Shown piece after piece: positions 27,439 through 34,754 of a DNA stretch of 64,000 nt. Each line of letters opens with the position of its first letter. Positions within the stretch are counted from its first letter, which is position 1. Source of the stretch: Hydrogenophaga sp. (GTDB lineage Bacteria; Pseudomonadota; Gammaproteobacteria; Burkholderiales; Burkholderiaceae_C); contig NZ_JAABRQ010000020.1 of assembly GCF_011390835.1 (NCBI RefSeq), positions 1-64,000 on the forward strand, in the 5' to 3' direction. The notes beneath the pieces are model-generated. The model had not been told where the DNA came from. It ran no database searches and was given only the letters and a program-made list of their open reading frames with translations. A program made the translations under genes and the position numbers.

Positions 27439-28107
27439 TTAGGGTGCGACCGGCTGCTGGACTTCCATCGCACTCACGCAGCGATGGGTGTCCCAGACCT
27501 GCCCGAAGATGCCGCCCTCCACGGCGATCATCGCCAGCGCGGGCGCCTGCAGCTCAGCCTGGCTGGCCGCCGTGGCATCGCCGATGGTGATGCATTCGAA
27601 GCCCCGGTCTACCGCCTCGCGCAGGGTCGAGTGCACACAGACTTCGGTGGTCACGCCGCAGAGCACGAGCCTACGGATGCCGAAGGCGTTGAGCAAGGGG
27701 GCGAGCGCGGTCATATGGAAGGCGCTGTAGCCCGGTTTGTCGATCACGTGTTCACCGGCTAACGGGCGCAGCGCGGGTACGAAGTCGTGGCCTTGTTCGC
27801 CGCGCACCAGCAGACGGCCCAGTGGCCCGGCACTGCCAATGGGTGCTCCCGCACTCACGCTGCGGGCCATCTTGACCGGCGGACAGTCCGACAGGTCGGG
27901 CAGGTGGCCTTCCCGCGTGTGAATCACCAGCAGGCCTGCTGCGCGGGCGGCACCCAGCAACCGCTGGACCTGACCCACCACGACCTGCATTCGCGCGATG
28001 TCCAGGCCAGCCTGGTGCGCGTAGCCGCCGGGGCTGCAGAAGTCTCGCTGCATGTCGATGACGACGAGCGCGGTGGTCGCGGGTTCGAGCTGAAGCGGAT
28101 CGCTCAT
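27439..28107 (-). CDS. Isochorismatase-like cysteine hydrolase, biuret/guanylurea-hydrolase-like
   Basis: 222 aa. The triad of the fold is visible: Asp18 in VVIDMQRDF, Lys122 or near in VIDKPGYSAF, and the Cys of GVTTEVCVHST near 155. The stretch HTREGHLPDLSD, the GRLLVRGE loop and IDKPG are shared with biuret hydrolase (BiuH), triuret hydrolase and, by report, guanylurea hydrolase, which act on urea- or guanidine-derived amides. A BiuH-type reaction would yield allophanate for the allophanate hydrolase encoded 10 kb away; a guanylurea reaction would yield guanidine for the carboxylase. Start overlaps the creatininase stop by 4 bp. Confidence 0.88.
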   Translation of the reverse strand: MSDPLQLEPATTALVVIDMQRDFCSPGGYAHQAGLDIARMQVVVGQVQRLLGAARAAGLLVIHTREGHLPDLSDCPPVKMARSVSAGAPIGSAGPLGRLLVRGEQGHDFVPALRPLAGEHVIDKPGYSAFHMTALAPLLNAFGIRRLVLCGVTTEVCVHSTLREAVDRGFECITIGDATAASQAELQAPALAMIAVEGGIFGQVWDTHRCVSAMEVQQPVAP

Positions 28108-28898
28108 GGCGCGGGGCGGTTGAACCCGGTGCTGATGGCCTCTGCCATGCGGCGTGCGACTTCATTCGCTAGCAGTTTCCCCTTGGTGGCGTCTGCGCCA
28201 CGCGCCGACGACAGCACACCCGAGGGAGGTACCCAGTCGGTGCGTGGCGGGTACATGTCGTAGGGCGGGAACTCGGCCGGACCATCGCCCGGCAGCAGAT
28301 CCATGCGCACCAGACTGGGGTGGTGATGCAGCATCATCGAGGTCTCGAGTACCGCCGCGTGCTCGAGCGCGAAGCCGGGAAAGCCATCGGGGAACACGTC
28401 ACCCAGCGTCTCGGGCGTCATGAAGTCCCAGTACTCCAGGCGCATCACCTGCAGCACACAGGCGGCATCGGCTGCGCGGGCGTCGCGCAGGCCGAGGTCG
28501 ATGCCTTCGATCAGGAACCACTGGTTTTCGTAGTGGCCGTTGACCACGACGAGCTTGTCCACCCCATGGCGTGCAAACTCGCGGACCGCGTCTCGCACCT
28601 GCCCGATCAGCGTGGCCGCGTCGACACTGGTGGTACCGCAAAAGTGCTGCCCTCCGCCGCACTTGGGTTGCGACTTGTAGCCGTAGCTCAGGGTCGGCGC
28701 GACCAGCCCGCGGACCTGGGCCGCGGTGTCGGCGGCCACGGCGCTGGCCAGTAGGCCGTCGGTGCCCAGGGGCAGGTGTGGACCGTGCTGCTCCAGCGCA
28801 CCGACCGGCAGCAACACCGGCGGCTGCTCGGTCCGGATTCGGTGCTGGTAGTCGATCCAGGACAGCTGGTTCATCCAGAGGGTGGGGGTGGTGCTCAT
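28104..28898 (-). CDS. Creatininase-family amidohydrolase, close to true creatininase
   Basis: 264 aa, the normal length. Metal and active-site motifs: PVGALEQHGPHLPLGTDG near 28-45 (Glu, His, Asp ligands), NGHYEN near 120 and EHAAVLETS near 180. Beyond these, long stretches such as YGYKSQPKCGGGQHF, GTTSVDAATL and the EGIDL that follows NGHYEN match authentic creatinine amidohydrolases rather than the wider family. Creatininase opens the cyclic guanidine creatinine to creatine. No creatinase or sarcosine oxidase gene lies in this operon, so the ring substrate may be a different cyclic guanidine. Starts inside the EamA stop codon. Confidence 0.9.
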   Translation of the reverse strand: MSTTPTLWMNQLSWIDYQHRIRTEQPPVLLPVGALEQHGPHLPLGTDGLLASAVAADTAAQVRGLVAPTLSYGYKSQPKCGGGQHFCGTTSVDAATLIGQVRDAVREFARHGVDKLVVVNGHYENQWFLIEGIDLGLRDARAADAACVLQVMRLEYWDFMTPETLGDVFPDGFPGFALEHAAVLETSMMLHHHPSLVRMDLLPGDGPAEFPPYDMYPPRTDWVPPSGVLSSARGADATKGKLLANEVARRMAEAISTGFNRPAP

Positions 28899-29842
28899 GG
28901 CGTGCGGGTTCCGGTGGCGGCAATGGGGGGGGGAACGGGTTCGTTGGCTGGGGGGAGCAGGGCCTCGGCCAGTGCGGCCACGGCGATCAGCGCGCCGCCG
29001 GCCCAACCGAGGGGCGTGAGGCGCTCACCACCAAAGGCGATGGCGCTTCCCACCGCGACGACGAGTTCGGCCAGAAGGATCACGCCGGCGCGGCTGCTCT
29101 CCAAGTGGCTCACGCCATATTGCCAGGTCACGGTGGCGAGCAGCATCCAGCCAAAGCCGTAAGCCAGAAGAGCCAGCCACAGCAGCGGACCGATGCTGGC
29201 CAGGACATCCGGGAGCGCACGGCCGGTGAGCCCTGTCGCAATTGCCGAGAGCAGTCCGCAGCCGATGAAGACAGCGAAGGTCTTGGTGCGCAGCGGCACG
29301 CGGTGGGCCGCGCGCGCAATGACGTTGTTGGCGGCAAACGCGAAGCCGGCCGATAGCGAGAGTGCATCGACCCAGGTGAAGGCCAGCACCTCAGCGCCGC
29401 CGATTCCCGGTCCGCCCAGCACCAGCCACAGACCCACGATGGCGCCAGCCACCGCCACCCAGCGCGCGGGTGGGATCCGCTCCTTCAGGAACAACCAGCC
29501 ACCGAGCACCGACCACACCGGCGAGAGGTAGAACAGGAACATCACCCGCGCCACGTCGCCCAGCATGATGGCGTTGACGAAGGACGTATTGGCCCAGCCG
29601 CCCACCACGACGAGCGTCAGCACCAGACCCCACTGGGCGCGCCATGCGGCACGATCTCGCCAGAGCAGTGCTGTCGCGAGCACGCCCACCGAACCGTATG
29701 TCAGCAAGGACACTTGGGGACCGCTAAGACCCTGGGCGATGAAGCCCTTCAGCGGTATCCAGGTCAGGCCCCAGAGAGTGGCGGAGAACAGCAGAACGCC
29801 AGTTGCCAAGCGGTCGGTGGGGCTGTCTGGCAGCAGGTTCAT
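28895..29842 (-). CDS. EamA/DMT-family transporter
   Basis: 315 aa with about ten membrane helices in two EamA repeats (first ATLWGLTWIPLKGF near 20-33; second starting near 165). Start set at 29842, eleven bases after the SDR stop; the longer frame begins inside the SDR gene. DMT members move small metabolites, and the related SMR branch exports guanidinium. It may import a substrate or export an intermediate of the pathway. Overlaps the creatininase gene by 4 bp. Confidence 0.88.
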   Translation of the reverse strand: MNLLPDSPTDRLATGVLLFSATLWGLTWIPLKGFIAQGLSGPQVSLLTYGSVGVLATALLWRDRAAWRAQWGLVLTLVVVGGWANTSFVNAIMLGDVARVMFLFYLSPVWSVLGGWLFLKERIPPARWVAVAGAIVGLWLVLGGPGIGGAEVLAFTWVDALSLSAGFAFAANNVIARAAHRVPLRTKTFAVFIGCGLLSAIATGLTGRALPDVLASIGPLLWLALLAYGFGWMLLATVTWQYGVSHLESSRAGVILLAELVVAVGSAIAFGGERLTPLGWAGGALIAVAALAEALLPPANEPVPPPIAATGTRTP

Positions 29843-29852
29843 GGGCTGTTCT

Positions 29853-30611
29853 TCAGGGCATGACCGAGCCGCCGTTCGGGCCCAGCACCTGCCCACAGTA
29901 AAAGCGCGAGAGGTCCGATGCCAGGAACAGCGCCGTGGCAGCGATCTCCTGGGCCTCGCCCAGCCGGTGCAGCGGGATGTCCAGCTCTTTCTCCATCCAC
30001 TCAGGACTCATCTGCTCCAACGACACCATGGCCGTGGCTACGGCGCCGGGTGCAATGGCATTGACGCGAATGGTGGGCGCGAACTCCTGCGCCAGCGATT
30101 TGGTCAGGCCGATCACGCCGGCCTTGGCGGTGCAGTAGGGCGCGAACTGCGCGCGCCCGGTGATGCCGAGATCGGATGCGATGTTGACGATCACCCCGCT
30201 GCCCTGCGCCACCATACCTGGCAGCACGGCGCGGCACATGAGAAACACCGAGCCGAGGTCGGTGGCTATCATGCGCTGCCAGTCGGCGTCGGTTGTGTCG
30301 AGGAAGGGCTTCTCTTGCAGGATGCCGGCGTTGTTGACCAGCACATGGATGTGGCCCACGCTCTGCAGCGCTTCCATAACCAGCCGTTTCGCGTCAACCG
30401 GATCGCTCACGTCGGCGCTGATGGCCAGCGCCTGGCCGCCTAGGGCTTCGATGGCATGCACCACCGCGGCAGCATCTTCAGGCTGGTTCCAGTGGTTGAC
30501 CACCACGCGCGCACCCGCCTGCGCAAACAGCAGGGCTGTGGCCCGACCGATGCCGGTGGCCGCTCCGGTGATCAGCGCGGTCTGGCCCGCCAGTGACAGG
30601 GAAACGCTCAT
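29853..30611 (-). CDS. SDR-family oxidoreductase (first catabolic SDR)
   Basis: 252 aa. Rossmann glycine motif TGAATGIG near 15, NNAG near 92 (LVNNAGIL), catalytic Ser near 143 and YCTAKAG near 157-163 with Tyr and Lys. An NAD(P)-dependent alcohol or carbonyl oxidoreductase. It starts inside the stop codon of the previous SDR (ATGA). The two SDRs share only family motifs, so they probably catalyse successive or different steps. Confidence 0.88.
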   Translation of the reverse strand: MSVSLSLAGQTALITGAATGIGRATALLFAQAGARVVVNHWNQPEDAAAVVHAIEALGGQALAISADVSDPVDAKRLVMEALQSVGHIHVLVNNAGILQEKPFLDTTDADWQRMIATDLGSVFLMCRAVLPGMVAQGSGVIVNIASDLGITGRAQFAPYCTAKAGVIGLTKSLAQEFAPTIRVNAIAPGAVATAMVSLEQMSPEWMEKELDIPLHRLGEAQEIAATALFLASDLSRFYCGQVLGPNGGSVMP

Positions 30612-31387
30612 GCCATCACCTCGCCATGGCTCGCCACGATGCATTGGCCTGTCAGCGATCGGGCACCGCTGCTGGCGAGAAAAAGGAAAACGCCAGCAAT
30701 GTCAGCGGGGGAGAGCATGCCGGGCAGAGCCTGGCGCGAAAGGATCTCTCGCTCGACTTCGGCCTCGCTGCGGCCTTGCTCCTGCGCCATGGCGGCGAGC
30801 GAGCGCAGCGCGGCCTCGGTGCGGACCCAGCCGGGGCAGACCGCGTTCACGCGGATGCCGCGTGGACCCAGCTCCAGGGCCAGCGAACGCGTGAGGCCCA
30901 CCACCGCGTGCTTGCTGGCGACATAGGCCGAAAAGCCGGACACGCCGATGCGGCCCCAGATGGAAGACTGGTTGATGACGCTGGCGCCACTGGGCAGCAG
31001 CGGCAACAGCGCTTGCGTGAGCCGAACCATGGAGGTGACGTTGTTGTCGAGCAAGCTAGCCCAGCGGTCCATGGCATCGGGCGCGGCGTCCATCAGCGGC
31101 GTGGGGTACTCCGTGCCGGCGTTGTTCACCAGCACGTCGAGCGTGCCCCATTGGTCGCGCACCTGCGTGGCCACGGTGGCCACCTGTGCGGCGTTGCCGA
31201 GGTCGCACTCGGCCGCCTTGGCGCCGAGTTCGCTGGCCAGTGCCTGCAGGGCGCTCCCGGTGCGGTCGAGCAGCATCAGCCGGGCGCCCTGTGCGGCAAA
31301 GGCTCGCGCCAGGCCATCACCAATTCCACCCGCCGCGCCCGTGATGAGCACGGTCTTGTCTTGCAGGCCGTAGCTTACGGAGGACAT
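30608..31387 (-). CDS. SDR-family oxidoreductase (second catabolic SDR)
   Basis: 259 aa from the ATG at 31387, one base beyond the hydroxylase stop; an upstream frame to 31492 is only overlap with that gene. Motifs: TGAAGGIGDG near 14-23, LVNNAGTEY near 86, Ser of QSSIWG near 140 and YVASKHA near 153-159. NAD(P)-dependent dehydrogenase or reductase. Tight packing behind the membrane hydroxylase suggests it oxidises the hydroxylated product. Confidence 0.88.
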   Translation of the reverse strand: MSSVSYGLQDKTVLITGAAGGIGDGLARAFAAQGARLMLLDRTGSALQALASELGAKAAECDLGNAAQVATVATQVRDQWGTLDVLVNNAGTEYPTPLMDAAPDAMDRWASLLDNNVTSMVRLTQALLPLLPSGASVINQSSIWGRIGVSGFSAYVASKHAVVGLTRSLALELGPRGIRVNAVCPGWVRTEAALRSLAAMAQEQGRSEAEVEREILSRQALPGMLSPADIAGVFLFLASSGARSLTGQCIVASHGEVMA

Positions 31388-31388
31388 G

Positions 31389-32399
31389 TCAGACGGCGGT
31401 GAGGAACGACACGCCGACAGCACCCAGAAAACCATCGGCGCGATGAGGTGTGCCGGGTGGCTGCACCTCGCCGTAATTGCTGGCCAGCACACGTTTGACG
31501 CGGTTGATGTGGAAGCTGCGCAGCAGTTCGCCCACAGTGATCACCTGCGCGTAGTTGTCGGGGTAGAGCTCGCGGTGGAACGCGGGCAGGCGGTACCACG
31601 GCGCGGTGGGCCGCTCGTGGTGGGCGTTGTGGAAGCCGAAGTTGAGCCACACCATGTTGAACCACTTCGCGTCCAGGCTCACCACGTCGCTGTAGGTATT
31701 GGCCTGCTCGTAGGCGCGGTCACGCACTTTGTCCTTGGGGATGGGCGTTTCGTCCAGGATGGGGTAGGCGTCGTAGGTGTGCTGGAAGCAGTCGGCAAAG
31801 CGCAGTACGGTGATGAAGACAAGGAAGGCCACGCCATACAGCACAAGCGCCTTGAGCGACCACCAGCCGAGCAAGGCGAGGGCAGCGATGCGCAACACGG
31901 CGGTACCCACGACGCGCAAGCGTGCTGACTTCTTCTGCTCGCTTATGAAGGGCATGGCCATCACGTAGCCGCGCATGACGAACTCCACCGCAGGGATGTA
32001 GGCCCATTCCAGCGCGAGCACCACACGGCGCACGAGAGGGTGGGCGCGCAGGAAAGCCTGAGAATCGAAGGTGATGACGTCGGCTCGTTCGACATGGTGG
32101 CGCATGTGTTTGCGGCGCATGTCGGCAAAGCTGGCGTAGCAGCTGCCGTTGATCCAGCTCATGAGGGTGCCCCAGCGCTCGTTGGCCTGGGGCGTGCGGA
32201 AGATGGCGTTGTGCGCGAATTCGTGGATAAAGTAGGCCGACCACACCAGCGTTTGTGCCACCAGCAGCACACCCAGTGCGTTTAGGAGCCAGCTCGTCTG
32301 CCCCAGCAGGGCAATGCCCGCAGGCCAACCTAGCACGGTGAGGCTGATGGCGGCGATATTCGGCCACACGCCGTCCTCGTATCGGAAAACCGGTTTCAT
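31389..32399 (-). CDS. Membrane di-iron fatty-acid-desaturase-family hydroxylase
   Basis: 336 aa from the ATG at 32399, preceded by AGAAGG. The three histidine boxes of the family are intact: HEFAH near 57-61, HMRHH near 98-102 and HNAHH near 257-261, with extra His in CFQHTYD. Four or more membrane helices surround them. Members use a di-iron centre and oxygen to desaturate or hydroxylate hydrophobic chains. In an operon under a guanidine switch, the best guess is oxidation of an alkyl or acyl guanidine; fatty-acid desaturation for the membrane is the alternative. Separated from the binding-protein gene by a strong hairpin. Confidence 0.85.
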   Translation of the reverse strand: MKPVFRYEDGVWPNIAAISLTVLGWPAGIALLGQTSWLLNALGVLLVAQTLVWSAYFIHEFAHNAIFRTPQANERWGTLMSWINGSCYASFADMRRKHMRHHVERADVITFDSQAFLRAHPLVRRVVLALEWAYIPAVEFVMRGYVMAMPFISEQKKSARLRVVGTAVLRIAALALLGWWSLKALVLYGVAFLVFITVLRFADCFQHTYDAYPILDETPIPKDKVRDRAYEQANTYSDVVSLDAKWFNMVWLNFGFHNAHHERPTAPWYRLPAFHRELYPDNYAQVITVGELLRSFHINRVKRVLASNYGEVQPPGTPHRADGFLGAVGVSFLTAV

Positions 32400-32453
32400 G
32401 AAAATGCCTTCTGTAGTGATCGCTGTCGATGCCGGTTTCGGCAAACCGCATCA

Positions 32454-32485
32454 GCGCACCAGCGCCCGCGCGGGCACCGGTGCGC
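32454..32485 (-). other. Strong intercistronic hairpin after the binding-protein gene
   Basis: On the minus strand GCGCACC and GCCCGC pair with GCGGGC and GGTGCGC around a two- to three-base bulge. There is no T run. Hairpins placed after a substrate-binding-protein gene commonly stabilise its mRNA so that it outproduces the genes downstream. Confidence 0.6.
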
Positions 32486-32497
32486 CTGTCTCAAGGA

Positions 32498-33526
32498 TTA
32501 CTTGAGTGCCTTGACCAGGCTGGCGTCGAAGGTCGCCTCGGTCGCCGGGATTGTGGTGATCTGACCCTTGGCCTTGAGCAGTTGCGCAATGATCTCGCCG
32601 CTGGCGTAGTAGGAGGTGGTCTCCTTGGCGGGCAGGAAAGCCTTTGGCATCTCGGCCTTGGGGATGTTGTAGACGCCGGAGAGCTGTTCCTTCACTTCGA
32701 CGGCCGACACACCCATGAACTTGCCGATGATCTTGTTGGCCTCGTCGGGCTTGGCCTTCATGTAGGCAAGACCATCCAGATAGGCCTTCATGATGCCGGT
32801 GATTTCCGCTGGCTTGGCCTTGATGACCTTGTCGTCGAACACCAGCACATCGGCAATCAGCCCCGGCGCATCCTTGGAGGAAAACACCACCTTGAATTTC
32901 TTACCGCCACCCTGGCTGAGGATCTGCGACAAGCTCGGCTCGTAGGTCACGCCAATAGGCAGCTGGCCCGATGCCATGGCGGCGGGAACAGCCTCTGGCG
33001 TCATGCTGACAGGACTGATGTCTTTCTCGCCCAGTCCATTGATCTTGAGCGCATAAGAGAGCAAAAAGTCGCTGGGTGACAGCGGGTTGTAGCCCACCTT
33101 TTTGCCCTTGAAGTCGGTGACCTTGCTGATGCTGGCGTCGGCCACGATGGCGTCACCGCCATTGGAGTAGTCGATTGGCATGACCACTTTCATGTTGCGA
33201 CCAGCCGCGACCTGACCTACCACTTGGTCGTACGTCAGCATGCCGCCATCCACGGCGCCCGACGAGATGGCTGCTGGGATCAGCGCTGGGTCGTTGAAGA
33301 CCTGCAGCGAGACTTTGAGGTTGTATTTCTTATAGAGGTCGAGTGCTTCGGCAACGTAGAAAGGACCGTACCCGATCCACACCACGGTGGCGATTTTGAG
33401 CTGCGCGGGTGTTTGCGCAATGGCGGGTGCCAGCGCCAATGAGAGTGCCAGGCCCAGAGCCGGCTTGAGGAAGTGGTTGCGCCGCGAAGAAGGGCTGACG
33501 CAGGTGGGGGGACAAGCTTTTTTCAT
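32498..33526 (-). CDS. ABC transporter substrate-binding protein (NitT/TauT type)
   Basis: 342 aa. A signal peptide ends near residue 38 (ALSLALAPAIAQ); RRNHFLK just before the hydrophobic part hints at export by Tat, though the spacing is not classical. The mature part shows the NMT1/SsuA-like pattern (LKIATVVWIGYGPFYVAEALDL in parts, SSGAVDGGMLTYD, KVGYNPLSPSDFLL). It should capture the ligand in the periplasm. Its only visible partner permease and ATPase are 7.4 kb away in the next riboswitch operon. Shine-Dalgarno GGAG lies six bases before the ATG. Confidence 0.92.
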   Translation of the reverse strand: MKKACPPTCVSPSSRRNHFLKPALGLALSLALAPAIAQTPAQLKIATVVWIGYGPFYVAEALDLYKKYNLKVSLQVFNDPALIPAAISSGAVDGGMLTYDQVVGQVAAGRNMKVVMPIDYSNGGDAIVADASISKVTDFKGKKVGYNPLSPSDFLLSYALKINGLGEKDISPVSMTPEAVPAAMASGQLPIGVTYEPSLSQILSQGGGKKFKVVFSSKDAPGLIADVLVFDDKVIKAKPAEITGIMKAYLDGLAYMKAKPDEANKIIGKFMGVSAVEVKEQLSGVYNIPKAEMPKAFLPAKETTSYYASGEIIAQLLKAKGQITTIPATEATFDASLVKALK

Positions 33527-33576
33527 GGGGGCTCCGAGGTTGGTGAGGACATGCAGGAAGATCGATCAGCGATCGT

Positions 33577-33666
33577 TCTCCCGGGCTTTTGTCCCTCCGT
33601 GGAGCCTGCGATGAGGCCGGCACACTCTCGGACCAGACACTGCCGTGCAGACAGTCGGAACCCTAG
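33577..33666 (-). promoter_or_regulatory. Guanidine-I riboswitch (ykkC/yxkD subtype 1), copy 2
   Basis: Conserved blocks CTAGGGTTCCG, CTGGTCCGAGAG and ACGGAGGGACAAAAGCCC plus GGGAGA in the correct order on the minus strand, 51 bp before the binding-protein start. The variable stems differ completely from copy 1 (ACTG...CAGT instead of GTCTTGAC...). After the aptamer GGGAGA can pair with TCTTCC via CGATC/GATCG, but no T run follows, so the output may differ from copy 1. Confidence 0.95.
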
Positions 33667-34504
33667 TGCACCTGTGCGGTTGAGGAAACCGTGCGAATCA
33701 CGGATCTCTCTTCTTGCCCCAATGATGTGAGCAGAAAGCGTGCCAGGCTGATCTTCCAACCTTTTGCGGTCCCCGCGGCTGAATCGCACCAAAATGCGAC
33801 ATCTTGTCCAACCATCAACCGCTCAAGCCGTGCCATCTGCGCGTTATTGGTGCGTCTGTGCCGCTTTGATCGAGACCCGACGGCCGCTTCTTTGGGCTGT
33901 GCAACGCGAGCCAGTGACATCCTGGTTTTCGCTCGGGATCCGGCAGGTGGTTGTTCTGCCTTGAGCATTGAGGGCTCAGTGAGATGAACCTTTAGAAGTC
34001 CGGAGACTGCAGGGTCAAGCGTTGATAAACGACTCGCGCTCAGCGTGCTGATAGAAGTGCAGATGGCATTCAACATTCATTTAGCTCGACGGTGGATGGT
34101 GCGATCAGCGATATTTGAAGTCGACTCTTCAAGCGTGTACTTGGGCCGTAACAGGTTGATCGTCCGCTTTAGGCAGGTTGTGCGCGTGTCGGCTTAGTGT
34201 CGGCACCGCAAGTTCAGGTGGAAAAGAAGCAGTCGGCGGTGTCGCGCGGTCTGCCTAGCCCCCTCCTGTGCTGCAATGCCTTTTACAACTGCCGTTCGGA
34301 CCGTCGCCTGTCGCTGGGCACAGCTGCCGCTTGGTGCCAGTTAGAGTGAGTGCATTCGCCGCTGGCGACAGGCTCCAACCGCTGCATTTCGGCCACTCAG
34401 ATCACATCAGACATCGACTGCTGAGCGTCGAATCGGTCTGCTGCACGGAGTCTGCTTGCCAGAAGCGAGATGGTTGGTAGATCGGGGCGCCACCACCCTT
34501 CCGA

Positions 34505-34552
34505 AAATTCAGAACTCAGTGAGGCGAGTTCGGAGAAATTCAGGACTCAGTG
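34505..34552. repeat. Two 17-base direct repeats, 31 bases apart
   Basis: AAATTCAG-A-ACTCAGTG and AAATTCAG-G-ACTCAGTG, 16 of 17 identical. The 31-base period is about three helical turns, so both would face the same side of the DNA, as for a regulator site. Confidence 0.7.
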
Positions 34553-34632
34553 CGACTCGATAGTTGAAATTTCAATGGGAAGATGTTATGTAAGCCATTG
34601 ATTTTATTGATTAAATAGCAAATTTAGTCTAT

Positions 34633-34646
34633 GAACATCGATGTTC
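34633..34646. promoter_or_regulatory. Palindrome upstream of dadA
   Basis: GAACATCGATGTTC, a perfect 14-bp palindrome 108 bp before the dadA start, just after an AT-rich stretch. It could be an operator for the D-amino-acid catabolic gene; no regulator gene is adjacent. Confidence 0.45.
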
Positions 34647-34754
34647 GGTCCGCAGACCGGGTGCCGGGCCAAGAAGCTCGAGGCCCGGCCAGCGCTTGCC
34701 TTCGAGACACCCGCCCATTTCAGCAGCCAGCCACCCAAGGCCTATAGTGCATTC

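Larger units (their letters stand above)
33667..34754. other. Long intergenic region between the guanidine locus and dadA
   Basis: Nearly 1.1 kb without a supported gene; short frames lack ribosome sites and family patterns. It must hold the promoter for riboswitch copy 2 (near 33700-33800) and one for dadA. Two features stand out near its right end: the 17-base direct repeat AAATTCAG(A/G)ACTCAGTG at 34505-34521 and 34536-34552, and a 14-bp palindrome at 34633. Base composition from 34560 to 34625 is AT-rich. It could contain remnants of an old insertion. Confidence 0.5.
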
